Of a stretch of 64,000 bases of DNA, positions 44,521-53,717 are shown piece by piece. The notes beneath the pieces were generated by a model. That model was given only the letters and a program-made list of their open reading frames with translations, searched no databases and was not told the origin of the DNA. Made by a program: the position numbers and the translations under genes. Source of the stretch: Paenibacillus qinlingensis (GTDB lineage Bacteria; Bacillota; Bacilli; Paenibacillales; NBRC-103111); NCBI RefSeq assembly GCF_013204845.1, contig NZ_JABMKY010000008.1, forward strand, positions 124,001-188,000, given 5' to 3'. The first letter of the stretch is position 1. Each line of letters begins with the position of its first letter.

Positions 44521-44988
44521 CTAATTACTCTGCCTCTGTTTTGAAATAAGAGTTCTGGGCTTTGCCCTGAATAAAATCAAGCCACAGATTAATAAAGTCA
44601 CCCCTATTGTTTTTTGAATCGTAAAAGGGACCCTATCCAGTCCGAACCAGCCTGCGGAATCCCACCATAATGCACATAATAGCTGAGATGCCATGACGAT
44701 CGAAATCGCGTAACTTGGTCCCAACAGTTTCACTCCTCTTACTATCCAAGTTACGACGCCAATCCCCAGTAAACCACTAAACCAGAACCATGATTGCATA
44801 GGTTTCAACGAAAAAAAACCGACTCCGTCAAACAATAATCCCATACTAATAGAAGCAAAGAATCCCATACCCAGCACAAGAGCCGTCGTAGAATGAGATC
44901 TCGCAGCTTCATTAACTTTACTGTTGAACATCGTTTGAACACTTATTAAGGAGCCTGCCGCCAAAGCCATCAAAATGCCCCATATCAT
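44521..44988 (-). CDS. YdcZ/DUF606-family DMT transporter, copy 2
   Basis: 155 residues, five membrane segments, typical of the half-size DMT family (YdcZ, DUF606). Begins MIWGILMALAAGSLISVQTM; the conserved N (TMFNSKVN) of the family is present. Its ATG overlaps the Crp/Fnr stop by 4 bp. With the other YdcZ protein upstream it probably forms a heterodimer; substrate unknown. Confidence 0.85.
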   Translation of the reverse strand: MIWGILMALAAGSLISVQTMFNSKVNEAARSHSTTALVLGMGFFASISMGLLFDGVGFFSLKPMQSWFWFSGLLGIGVVTWIVRGVKLLGPSYAISIVMASQLLCALWWDSAGWFGLDRVPFTIQKTIGVTLLICGLILFRAKPRTLISKQRQSN

Positions 44989-45695
44989 GACTTCCTATCC
45001 CCATTCTCGTAAATATTTTGGCCAGCTACATCGGTTAGCCCCTTTCGATCTTTCACGATAAGTGTTCTTTTGCTCCGCTCAACCAGTCCTGATTGACTGA
45101 ATTCCTGAAGAACCCGGTTCAAATGTCGGTAACTCGTCCCGATTAGGTTCGCTGTATCTTTCAAATTCGCCATGCTTACGCCTGAATATGCCCACTTCAA
45201 GTCCTCCGTTGAAATAGACAGTAGATAACTGGCGAGCCTGACTTCTACTGGATATAAAAGATTATAACTAAGAGATATTGATTTTAGGTAGAATTTGTGG
45301 GTCACCATGTCAAGCAAAAATCGTAGAAACGATACATCACCTTCATATTGGCTTAACCAACGCTTATGAATGCTGATCGTCTCTACAGGGGACACCGCTG
45401 TTACAGTATTGAGATTTTCCTTCCCTCTCAAACATTCTATTTCCCCAATTACCCCCAACGGGATAGTAAAATTAATTAGTAATGTTTTTCCATCCGTTGA
45501 GGTTGTATACACTTTTACCTTTCCTTTCACAAGAAAATGTATATACTGGGGTTCTTCACCTTGGAGGCACAGTGCTTCATCCGATTCAAAACGAAATAGG
45601 GCTAAATGTTGTCGTAATCCGTCAGGCAAAACATTTTCCAAGCCAAATTGACTGAGATATTGATTGATTCGATTCGTGTCCACGATCTCTTTCAT
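44985..45695 (-). CDS. Crp/Fnr-family transcriptional regulator
   Basis: 236 residues: cyclic-nucleotide-like beta roll (about 20-125, with GEIECLRGKENLNTVTAVSP in place of the cAMP-binding PGE-x5-RSA, so cAMP binding is unlikely), a dimer helix, and a C-terminal winged helix-turn-helix (NLKDTANLIGTSYRHLNRVL, about 170-190). No Fnr-type Cys cluster, resembling YeiL regulators. It lies between two ydcZ genes and likely controls their operon. AAAGGAGGAGG precedes ATG 45695. Confidence 0.9.
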   Translation of the reverse strand: MKEIVDTNRINQYLSQFGLENVLPDGLRQHLALFRFESDEALCLQGEEPQYIHFLVKGKVKVYTTSTDGKTLLINFTIPLGVIGEIECLRGKENLNTVTAVSPVETISIHKRWLSQYEGDVSFLRFLLDMVTHKFYLKSISLSYNLLYPVEVRLASYLLSISTEDLKWAYSGVSMANLKDTANLIGTSYRHLNRVLQEFSQSGLVERSKRTLIVKDRKGLTDVAGQNIYENGDRKS

Positions 45696-45734
45696 AGCAA
45701 TCGCCTCCTCCTTTATCAGGTATTCTATACATTA

Positions 45735-46157
45735 TTATTTTAAACATAAGATCCCAATAACCATTAGCCCGACACCGACCCATTGTGATGATCTCAAGCG
45801 AAGTGGGACTGAGCCGAACCAACCAATTTTCTCCAATACTAAGGTTACTGTGATTTGAGAAATCAGCACTGCCGATACAGTTAATGCTGCACCATTTCGG
45901 TGAAACGCCGTTATGTTACTAAACAGGATAAAAGCTGCAAAGGCCCCACCAAACAGGTATGCTGGCTTCACCTGTTTAAGATTCCTCCATGACTTATCCC
46001 CGACCAACCAAACAAGTATTAATGCTGCTACAAATCCAGTACCCTGAGTAAGGGCAGCTGCCTGCCATGTTCCGATTCTTTCGCCGATGGTCGCGTTAGC
46101 CGCACCTTGTAAAGTCAGGAAAGCGCCGCCCAAACAAGAATATATGGCCCCTTTCAT
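45735..46157 (-). CDS. YdcZ/DUF606-family DMT transporter, copy 1
   Basis: 140 residues, five membrane segments (GAIYSCLGGAFLTLQGAANA at the start, family N/A-rich helix). First gene of a three-gene operon: this, the Crp/Fnr regulator 39 bp later, then a second ydcZ. Paired half-size DMT proteins are usual. GGAGGAATATAGG precedes the ATG. Confidence 0.85.
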   Translation of the reverse strand: MKGAIYSCLGGAFLTLQGAANATIGERIGTWQAAALTQGTGFVAALILVWLVGDKSWRNLKQVKPAYLFGGAFAAFILFSNITAFHRNGAALTVSAVLISQITVTLVLEKIGWFGSVPLRLRSSQWVGVGLMVIGILCLK

Positions 46158-47045
46158 CTCCTATATTCCTCCCTTCATCTTCGCGCTTTTTCAATTTAAC
46201 GATAAGTCAAGGTTCGGTAAAGGACATATGTCCTATTTGCATATTCAACAGATAAGCTCCAATTCAATTTAGTATCTACATCGAGAGGGTGATTTGTTAG
46301 CATGTGCTTCAGTTGGCAGAGAAAATTAATTATGAAAACGGTGTTAATATTTACATTATTCCTTAACTATACTGCCACGTTTAGCATAGCTATTTAATAG
46401 TACCGGATTTAACATCTCCGGTCCTTTTTAATTCGCATAATTATATTATTTTAAACTCACCATTAATTCCACTCTTCACTTTACCCCTATTTGTGATACG
46501 GGAACCGTATCACAAATAGGGAGCGATAATAAATTGCTGTTCTACCAAGCTCTGCTCTTTACACAAATGAACAAATAAGAAGCTGTCACGAGGTAGGCTC
46601 CTTAACTATCATTCTCTGTTAACTACTATCATTTGCAAAACCATTTAGATGTGGGAGTGTTTCTTACACATTTAATAATTGGTGCTGATCTATACGATTA
46701 TAAAAAGCTCTTATATTCTCCGAGCGCACCATAATCTTACGATCTATAAGAACCGACTGAATGATCAGGTGGCGCGTAAAAAGTATCATTAATATCCATT
46801 TAACCACCCAAAATTCGATATCCAATTTCAAGGTTTCCACTCTTTCCTTCACTTTATACACGTGTTCAACTAGAAGTTTTCTCGATCAACGTATCTGTGC
46901 TAATGATCGTAATTTTCGTTGTACACGCCGTGTTTTAAATCTTGTACTCGAGAATGAGCTGCGGGCAAGTAGTTGAGTCCTTACTTCCACTGTATGCTAA
47001 GATAATTCGCTGAAAATTTAATATTCAACGAGACTACACGACTCC
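46158..47045. other. Gene-poor stretch
   Basis: No gene I can support. It contains a perfect palindrome at 46485-46521 and a weak minus-strand frame (46664-46861) without family similarity. A fragment of sequence near 46265-46280 may belong to the ydcZ operon promoter. Confidence 0.5.
46485..46521. repeat. Perfect inverted repeat with 17-bp arms
   Basis: CCCTATTTGTGATACGG/CCGTATCACAAATAGGG separated by GAA only. No T-run follows on either strand, so it does not look like a simple terminator; an operator or remnant of an element end is possible. Confidence 0.65.
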
Positions 47046-47330
47046 TCAATCAAACTCATATCTAACATTTTTAACGATCTGCCCTGGACGGGTTGTCGCT
47101 TGAATGGATGGATCCAGTTCATCGACTTCAAAGCCCGCTTCAGCTAGCATATCTAGTGCCACAGCACTTTCCGTTAGCACCGGCCACTCATTTGATCGTG
47201 TACACCATAAGGAGAAATGGTGTAATCTACGAATACTTCCGCAAGAAAGAAATCATGCCCATCAAATTTAATATTAGAGATAGCAATTTGCTCCGCAAAT
47301 GATCTAGCCAGGCGATTTAGATAGCCAGCC
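47046..47330 (-). pseudogene. Frameshifted coding remnant, unknown family
   Basis: Minus strand: LARSFAEQIAISNIKFDGHD then FFLAEVFVDYTISPYG in one frame, and after a shift near 47190 LTESAVALDMLAEAGFEVDE and LDPSIQATTRPGQIV in another, to a stop at 47046. The sequence is plainly former coding DNA; I cannot assign a family. Confidence 0.4.
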
Positions 47331-48265
47331 TGCTCCATATAAGAGAAAAAGAATCCAAAACAGTTATCATGTAAGAGTACTTCGTTTCATAAGATCCAAC
47401 TGTCTTCCCAGCAATATCTTTCAATTCCGACCTTTTCCGGCGCTACGCATTCGTTGGATATTTTATGTTCCCTGTTATCGCAATACGGTGCTCCTCTTCA
47501 GTAAAAACATAACCATCCATCATTCACGAGTATTTGCGCTACAAGCTTTGAACAGAAGTAGAGAGGCATGCCCTCCAACTTTTGTTAGGCCGTAAAAACC
47601 ATTCTATAAATCATCAAGATACTCCTGTCTTATGATGTCTTCAATGTCTTCGTTAGCTTCTCATCCTTGTTTAAAATCGCATCACCAAGTGCTGCAGTAT
47701 ACAATGCCTTCTCTTATCTGCAATTGGATAAAAACGAAAAAAAGCCAAGAGTTCGGAATAAGACAATAGGAATCCTTATCTAATTCTGCCTCTAAGGCTT
47801 ATAACTTACTGGTTAATAGCTACAATGAGCAAATGATTTAGAGCTAGTTTACCATATTGAGTAAACAAGGTCGACGTTTTACATTCTAATTGCATCTTAC
47901 TTGAGAGTATATATTGTTACACTGGCCCTGAAAATTAAACAGCAGCGGATACATAAAAAAGACAGTGAACGTATTAGGTCTTCTCCCGTTCCCTAGAAAC
48001 GGCATCAGATCAATTAAACTGTTTTTTTTGAGTAAAAGGAAGAAGTATTTCTCATGATGTTCTAATGAATTTTTAGCGAGAGTTAGTATATCGGCTTTCT
48101 CAAATGGTTATAAATTGATTAAAAGTGAGGCGAATATCGATCCTCATGACGAAACAGTACCAAATGACTACTCAGCAGGAACTTATTGAAATTGTTCAAG
48201 CTTTTTATCGAGCAAAGATAATGGAACGCTGCATTGAAGTTTAATTGAACTTCTAAAAAATATGG
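47331..48265. other. Decayed stretch, nothing identifiable
   Basis: Short frames only, with scattered stops. It leads into the IS110 remnant. No RNA or repeat structure stood out. Confidence 0.4.
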
Positions 48266-48900
48266 AACATGGAAATGCAAATTCTGATTCGGAATGGATT
48301 GCCAACTTCTTCGTCATGGGCTACTTAAAGCAAGCTTTATTCCAAACCGGACTAACGCGAACTTCGTGAACTTGTTCGGTATCGCCGCTGCATCATTGAA
48401 GACAGATCTAGACAACATCATCAGATTCAAAAGGTGCTAGAAGGCGCAAACATTAAGCTTGGCTCTGTTGTCTCGGATATTAGGGGTGTCTCTTCACGTG
48501 CTATGCTTCGCGCTATTGCTGATGGCGAGGATGATCCTCAGAAGTTAGCGAACTTCGGCGGCGCACCCTGAAGAAGAAATAGTACGAACTTGCTCGCTCT
48601 TCAAGGATATGCAAACCCCTACCAATGTCTTATGAATTAAGACAATTTTAACTCATATTGTTTTTTTGAGTAAACAGGTTAAACTCTCAATACGGAAGTT
48701 GCTGCGCGGGTAGAATCTTTTCAAGAGGATGTGGAACGTTTAGATTCAGTCCCTGGTATTATCACGCGAATGGCAGAGCAGAAGATCCTTGCGGAAATTG
48801 GAACGGATATATCGAAGCAATTGCCCAGTGCAGCTCATTTATGTTCTTGGGCTGAATTAGTACCTGGACATCAATGAAAGTGCAGGAAAAAAGAAATCTC
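48266..48900 (+). pseudogene. IS110-family transposase remnant, relative of the 58646 copy
   Basis: Stretches such as GANIKLGSVVSDIRGVSSRA, RYRRCIIEDRSRQHHQIQKV and RMAEQKILAEIGTDISKQLP align in order with the intact protein at 58646-59860 (about 75 percent nucleotide identity) but are broken by frameshifts, stops and a short foreign stretch near 48640-48680. The N-terminal DEDD residues and the C-terminal Ser domain are lost. Confidence 0.8.
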
Positions 48901-49081
48901 TCCTAACTCGTACCTATATTCTAAACTATTCTACACTTTGCTGACGCTTTTCAAAAAATGAATGAAATGCGCTTTCTTCAGTGATGCCTTTTTCTGCGAC
49001 TACTAGCTTAATTTCATGGGAGCTTAATAAAAAGTTCTCATTATATATACTTTATATAAAATCGTAAAGTAGGTGTAAGGC

Positions 49082-49553
49082 TTGATTATAGAGACTGATC
49101 GGTTAATTTTACTTGAATTTAATCCTGGAGATTTTCAAGAGGTTCACAAATATGCTTCTGATGTTGAGGTTTGTAGATACTCCGAATCGGGGACCAAACA
49201 GACTTGAAGACACAATAGCGTTCATCGAAGAAGTTGTTAAAGATACTAATGTATTAATCGAAGCCTGTAACTTAGGATCGCAAGGGGAACTTGGTTATAG
49301 CATAAATCGTGACTATTGGGGTTTTGGTTTTGCTACGGAGGCTACTAAAGCAATGATCAACTTAGGATTTAAGGACCTGAAACTTCATCGTATCTATGCA
49401 ACTTGTAGACCAAACAATGTAGGCTCTTATCGGGTTTTGGAGAAAATCGGCATGCGTAGAGAAGGTCACTTACGTGTAGATAGATTCTTCAAAGGAAAAT
49501 GGCACGATTCATTTCTATATGCAATTTTGCGTTCCGAAGTAAAAAATGAATAA
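49082..49553 (+). pseudogene. GNAT acetyltransferase (RimJ/RimL type), frameshifted
   Basis: From TTG 49082: IIETDRLILLEFNPGDFQEV and YASDVEVCRYSE, the start of a RimJ/RimL N-acetyltransferase; then one extra base (GAATCGGGGACC, near 49187) shifts the frame and WGPNRLEDTIAFIEEVV would continue it. The acetyl-CoA site NRDYWGFGFATEATKAMINL (Q/R-x-x-G-x-G/A variant) and C-terminus DSFLYAILRSE are intact in the second frame. About 10-15 residues near GACNL also seem deleted. Confidence 0.75.
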
Positions 49554-49654
49554 AATTAAATTTGCATCGTCTATTAAACATGTAGTGCCCTTCCTTATTT
49601 ATTTGACAGGGTGTCAGTTCTCCAAGTTTGAGCAATAGTATAAAATCTGCTAGG

Positions 49655-49921
49655 TTAAAAATCATAGTTATACATTAACTCTGCTGCTTTTGAAAAACTT
49701 ATTACTAACTCTCTTTGTACTTCTTTCTTGCTCAAGCTTTCTTCAATTATATTAAGAAGTTCATATACATCCATTGCGTTAGTACAAAAACTTGTAATAC
49801 CAAATACCATTATTCCTGGCATTGAAGGTAGAATACCTTTTTCAACTATCCCTCTAATTTGACAAATATCAACTCCTAAAATTTGTGCGACGTCTTTTCT
49901 AGATAATCCTTTAATTTCTTT
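49655..49921 (-). pseudogene. HTH-domain protein fragment
   Basis: Open frame after a TAA at 49922: KGLSRKDVAQILGVDICQIR looks like a MerR/excisionase-type helix-turn-helix, followed by GIVEKGILPSMPGIMVFGIT and a helical tail to the stop at 49655. No start codon with a ribosome site, so it is probably the 3' part of a regulator. Confidence 0.4.
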
Positions 49922-49960
49922 TTATAGGAAATATAACATGAAACGATCAGCGCTCTCTCT

Positions 49961-50197
49961 GTGTACATAACCCGACTTCCAATAAGGAGTAGTGTCTATG
50001 CAAATGGCATCGAAAACGGCGATCAAAGCTATGATCCAACTAAAGAAGACTGGTTTAAAGCTGTTACTGAAAATAAAAACTGCAAATTTATTCATCCTCC
50101 TGTCCCAGATGAGAAAATGTCCAAATTCTTATCATCCAACCAAGTGCAGTACTCCATTTTGTCAGAAGAAAATAAAGTTGTAAACTGGAATTGTTGA
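49961..50197 (+). pseudogene. Chemoreceptor dCache sensor-domain fragment
   Basis: YANGIENGDQSYDPTKEDWF followed by KAVTENKNCKFIHPPV has the form of the membrane-distal Cache pocket (Y-D-P-x-x-x-x-W-[FY]-x-x-A) of methyl-accepting chemotaxis proteins. No membrane segment or signalling domain follows. Confidence 0.4.
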
Positions 50198-50309
50198 TCC
50201 TATGAGGATTCCTCAATTACTAATCGTCAGGCTCAGAATAAAAAGTATTAAACAGACTCGATTTTTGAATCAACGGCAACCCTAACTGAAAAATAAAGTA
50301 TTAGACTAC

Positions 50310-51473
50310 CGCTTGGTTATTGAACTAACGTTACCTCATTTTGAGGATGTTTTTCTTGGCTTCGCTTTTGATTTTCTGCTATTTGCTGGCTTTGATATCC
50401 GTATGCGATACTCGTTTTTGACCCTTATTGTTCGCTCGTATTGTAAACCCAAGGAATTCCGCCTCTCGTTTTCACAGATTGATAATTTGCGATTTCTCTG
50501 GTGAGATGTCGAGTTTCAGGCGATCTTTCAGATACAGAATTACCGCATGATACCACCTCTGGGCCGATCTCCAATCTCTACAAATGATTTTGAACTCATC
50601 GGCGTAACGCACCAGATAGCCTTCTTTCAGACTAGTCCGTAATTTTCGCAGCCCTTTCCCCAGTTCTCGATTTGAACGGTTGCGTCAGCGAAAAGAATTC
50701 CCATTGACCAGCCACCCAATGATGAGGTCACTCAGTACAATATTCGAGAGCAATGTTGACAACAAGCCCCTTTAGGTATTCCTTCCCCCTCGATTTCAGC
50801 TTTTAGCATTTTGGAGAAGCATGCTAGAACCATTCTATCTTGGATACCCACGTTCCAAAGTTGCTTCATGAGCAATGCATGGTTGACATTGCCAAAAAAC
50901 CAATATGTCGATGTCTACTACAAATTGCATCGACGCCTGATTGATGAGAAATCGGACTCTTGCCATGGCATGGTGTGTCGATCGAATGGGTCTGAAACCA
51001 TAGCTATGCTTGTAAAATTGAGCTTCAGCTATGGGCTCAAGGACTTGCTTAAAGCACCGTTGAATGATGCGGTCGAGGATGCACGGGATGCCTAGCGGTC
51101 TCATCTTACCGTTATCTTTTTTGATGAGCTTCCGTCTGACGTTCTTGGGGAGATAGTTTTTCAGTTTGTTTTGGATTTCACTAACTAATTCGTATTCGGG
51201 TCGTTGTTCGATGTCTTTGATGGTTAGTCCATCTATTCCTGGTGTCTTTGATCCTTGATTAGACTTTATCGTGCGATAAGCCAGAAAAATATTTTCTCTA
51301 GAAGTGCCGATCTCATAGAGATGTGAAAATGTTTCTTTGTTTTCTGATCTTTCATACAATCCGTAAAAGAGTCCGTCATGCTGTAATACTCCCAATTTCG
51401 TAAAGCTTGCACTGTGGCACCCCTCCTTGACGAAGCGATGTCCCCACATTCCTACCTGATCGATGCAATTCAC
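50310..51473 (-). pseudogene. Group II intron reverse transcriptase A2, decayed
   Basis: N-terminal half from 51473 is open: LAYRTIKSNQGSKTPGIDGL, RPLGIPCILDRIIQRCFKQV and FYKHSYGFRPIRSTHHAMAR. After VVDIDI the frame shifts (FFGNVNHALLMKQLWNVG lies in another frame), GTPQGG is largely deleted before LLSTLLSNIVLSDLIIGW, and the catalytic motif reads YADE (RYADEFKIICRDW) instead of YADD. The C-terminal part fades out near 50320. It supplies the stretch that copy A1 lacks. Confidence 0.8.
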
Positions 51474-52002
51474 GCATGGAAAATGATCGTTCTTTTCGAT
51501 TAGACTTGGGGCAACGTCCCTTGTTTTCCAAATCCCATAAAGCCTAGCTATCTTTTCTGAACTTAGGTGCTTCCTCTAAGCCTGTGAGATTAATGCCACC
51601 ATAGTTCGGCATAGCGTATTTCATAGGCGAAAGTCTTACTTTAAGCCGCTCACCCCATCATTTGATGGTACATACGTTTCCGCATGCTCTAACTGTAGAC
51701 CTGTACCTTCGAAAGTTCGTCAGTTCTCTTCTGTGCGAGCATTCTCACCATATTTAGTTTTTCAGCCGCGCGAAATACATTGGCATACCTTTTCTAGTAA
51801 GATGGCTTCAGCCTTCGTTCTGTCGAATCTAACTGTACTTCACACCTCATGTTCTGCTAAACATGACGCGTGCAGGAGTATTGTCGGGATAGTTTCAGGA
51901 TACATGGTTCCGTCATTCCCATCTTCGGTTTTAAAGTTAAGATTACTGTTGTAATCTTCTGCTTTTCACACTGATTGGTGCTTGTAGCAGAAGTTGTCGT
52001 AC
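50310..52002 (-). mobile_element. Group II intron A2, decayed second copy
   Basis: Same family as intron A1 (16672-20144): the 5' ribozyme regions align from GTACGAC at 52002 through to the RT start. No domain V is recognisable at the 3' side. It ends 53 bp downstream of the bioC stop, i.e. between the biotin operon and debris. Confidence 0.65.
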
Positions 52003-52054
52003 TTCACCGTTAACTCTGCAAGCAAGAAGCCGCCGCCGCAGATCATCAATTTTT

Positions 52055-52939
52055 CTAGCAATAACAGGTGTTTTTAGTTAATCGAGAGGCACTAGCTTGG
52101 AGCAATAGAAGATCATAAGTGGCAACGACGCCCCCCTGCAAACTGAACTTATCCTCGTATTCCTTATACATGTTGGAGAACAGCCGTCTCAAGCTGAGAC
52201 CACGGATAGAAGCAGCCTCTGATGTACTGGCTCCCATCGCTTTAACCGAAAGGAGAAACTCTCTTACTGAAGCATACTTTTCTCTTTGAATCGAGCATTC
52301 AGAGTGGATACTTGAAAATCCTGATTCCTTGAGCAAGTTGTACCATTCATTTGTCGATAGAAACGACAGTCCGTGCCGCTGCGGCTCCAATCCGCTGGCT
52401 CGATAAACTTCATTAAAAGCTTTATGCATTTCATAGAATGTATCAGGCCCGAATGTCGTGAATATCAACATGCCTCCAGGACGAAGCAACCTCCTAACGT
52501 GAGCAAGTGTTTGCCTAGGATTGCTTAGCCATTGAAAGCAGGCGTTAGAGACGATGAGATCAAACGAGGCCATCGGAGCATCTGGCGCCCACATCTCAAC
52601 ATCAGCATGAAGAAAGCGTAAACGATCCGATGTAATTTCCCCAATTAAGTTCGCTTCAGCTGAAAAGACACGCTGTTCAGCCAATTTGATCATCTCTGGC
52701 GCAATATCAAGTGCAGTAATACTCGCGCCAGGCCATCGATTTACTAGAAACTCGGTCAGTGTCCCCGTGCCGCAACCGATCTCAAGAATATTGAGACCAG
52801 CTACGTTACCTTTGTTCTCCCACCTTATGAAGGAGTCTGCAAGGCGATCTGACATTATACGCTGAACATGAGCGTGAGCGTCATACGAATTTGCACTTCG
52901 GTTAAATTGACGTCGAATATTACTTATTCTACTGCTCAT
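52055..52939 (-). CDS. bioC: Malonyl-[ACP] O-methyltransferase
   Basis: 294 residues, SAM-dependent methyltransferase: motif I LNILEIGCGTGTLTEFLV (~48-65), LIVSNACFQWLSNPRQTLAH (the BioC-typical N-x-x-x-Q-W), and RLLRPGGMLIFTTFGPDTFY. It methylates malonyl-ACP so that fatty acid synthesis can build the pimeloyl chain. Last gene of the operon; its ATG overlaps the bioH-like stop by 11 bp. Confidence 0.93.
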   Translation of the reverse strand: MSSRISNIRRQFNRSANSYDAHAHVQRIMSDRLADSFIRWENKGNVAGLNILEIGCGTGTLTEFLVNRWPGASITALDIAPEMIKLAEQRVFSAEANLIGEITSDRLRFLHADVEMWAPDAPMASFDLIVSNACFQWLSNPRQTLAHVRRLLRPGGMLIFTTFGPDTFYEMHKAFNEVYRASGLEPQRHGLSFLSTNEWYNLLKESGFSSIHSECSIQREKYASVREFLLSVKAMGASTSEAASIRGLSLRRLFSNMYKEYEDKFSLQGGVVATYDLLLLQASASRLTKNTCYC

Positions 52940-53717
52940 GCCACCATCTCCTCAGTTCATCGGCTATTTGATCTTCCCTACCTAAGAATGGGGCATGCCC
53001 GCAGGCAGGTATTGTAAATAACTTTGCTTTAGGTAACTGGGCCATAAGTTCCATTGCAGCGCTGTAAGGACAAATACTATCCTCATTCCCGTGCACAAGA
53101 AATACCGGACAGGTAATGCTCTCCAGTTGAGATAGGCATTCCTCGTTTCGCAAGATCTGAAGACCTGCGACTAGCGCTGGGGTTGTCCAGCTACCGATTG
53201 GGGGAAGGCTTCCGCCTAGATCGGCCTCCCATTCTGATTCCGTAAACATGAGTTGTCGGAAATTTGCTTCAACAACTTGTCGATCCTTAATAATTCCTGT
53301 AATCATCTTCCTGACGTATGTATCTACCCAACCGAGGTCAGTCTCTTCTTTTGAACGAGTAAACCGGGCTGATGCGGCGAACAACACAAGGCCATCAGCG
53401 AACCCTTTACCCGCTAGTCTCAGTGCAAGTAAACCTCCGAGAGACCAACCTCCAATCAACAGAGGACCGTGGGCGGCCCTTGTACTAAAAGCCGCTCCAT
53501 CCAAATTCATAACATTTTTAGCTGCTATTTCAGTCAGGATCAATATTTTCTCTGGAGAATCTGCATCACTGTAATCTATGGAAATATGATGAAAATCAGG
53601 CAACAACTCACGAAGCCGGTCAAAAACCGCATCCGGCATGCTCCAACCGCATAACCATAAAATGGTACCATTCGCCTGCTGCTGAGTTAACACTGAATTA
53701 ATATCCAATTCAATCAT
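52929..53717 (-). CDS. bioH: Alpha/beta hydrolase, pimeloyl-ACP methyl ester esterase (BioH role)
   Basis: 262 residues with nucleophile elbow GGWSLGGLLA (Ser ~95), acid residue HGNEDSICPY (~205) and His in ACGHAPFLGR (~235), a complete catalytic triad. Position between bioF and bioC, overlapping both, argues that it removes the methyl group added by BioC. It is a diverged member of the BioH group, so the symbol reflects context as much as sequence. Overlaps the bioF stop by 4 bp (ATGA). Confidence 0.82.
   Translation of the reverse strand: MIELDINSVLTQQQANGTILWLCGWSMPDAVFDRLRELLPDFHHISIDYSDADSPEKILILTEIAAKNVMNLDGAAFSTRAAHGPLLIGGWSLGGLLALRLAGKGFADGLVLFAASARFTRSKEETDLGWVDTYVRKMITGIIKDRQVVEANFRQLMFTESEWEADLGGSLPPIGSWTTPALVAGLQILRNEECLSQLESITCPVFLVHGNEDSICPYSAAMELMAQLPKAKLFTIPACGHAPFLGREDQIADELRRWWHEQ

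Noticed and set aside
46664-46861. 65-codon minus-strand frame with a hydrophobic stretch
   Set aside because: No ribosome site and no family similarity; the region is otherwise decayed.
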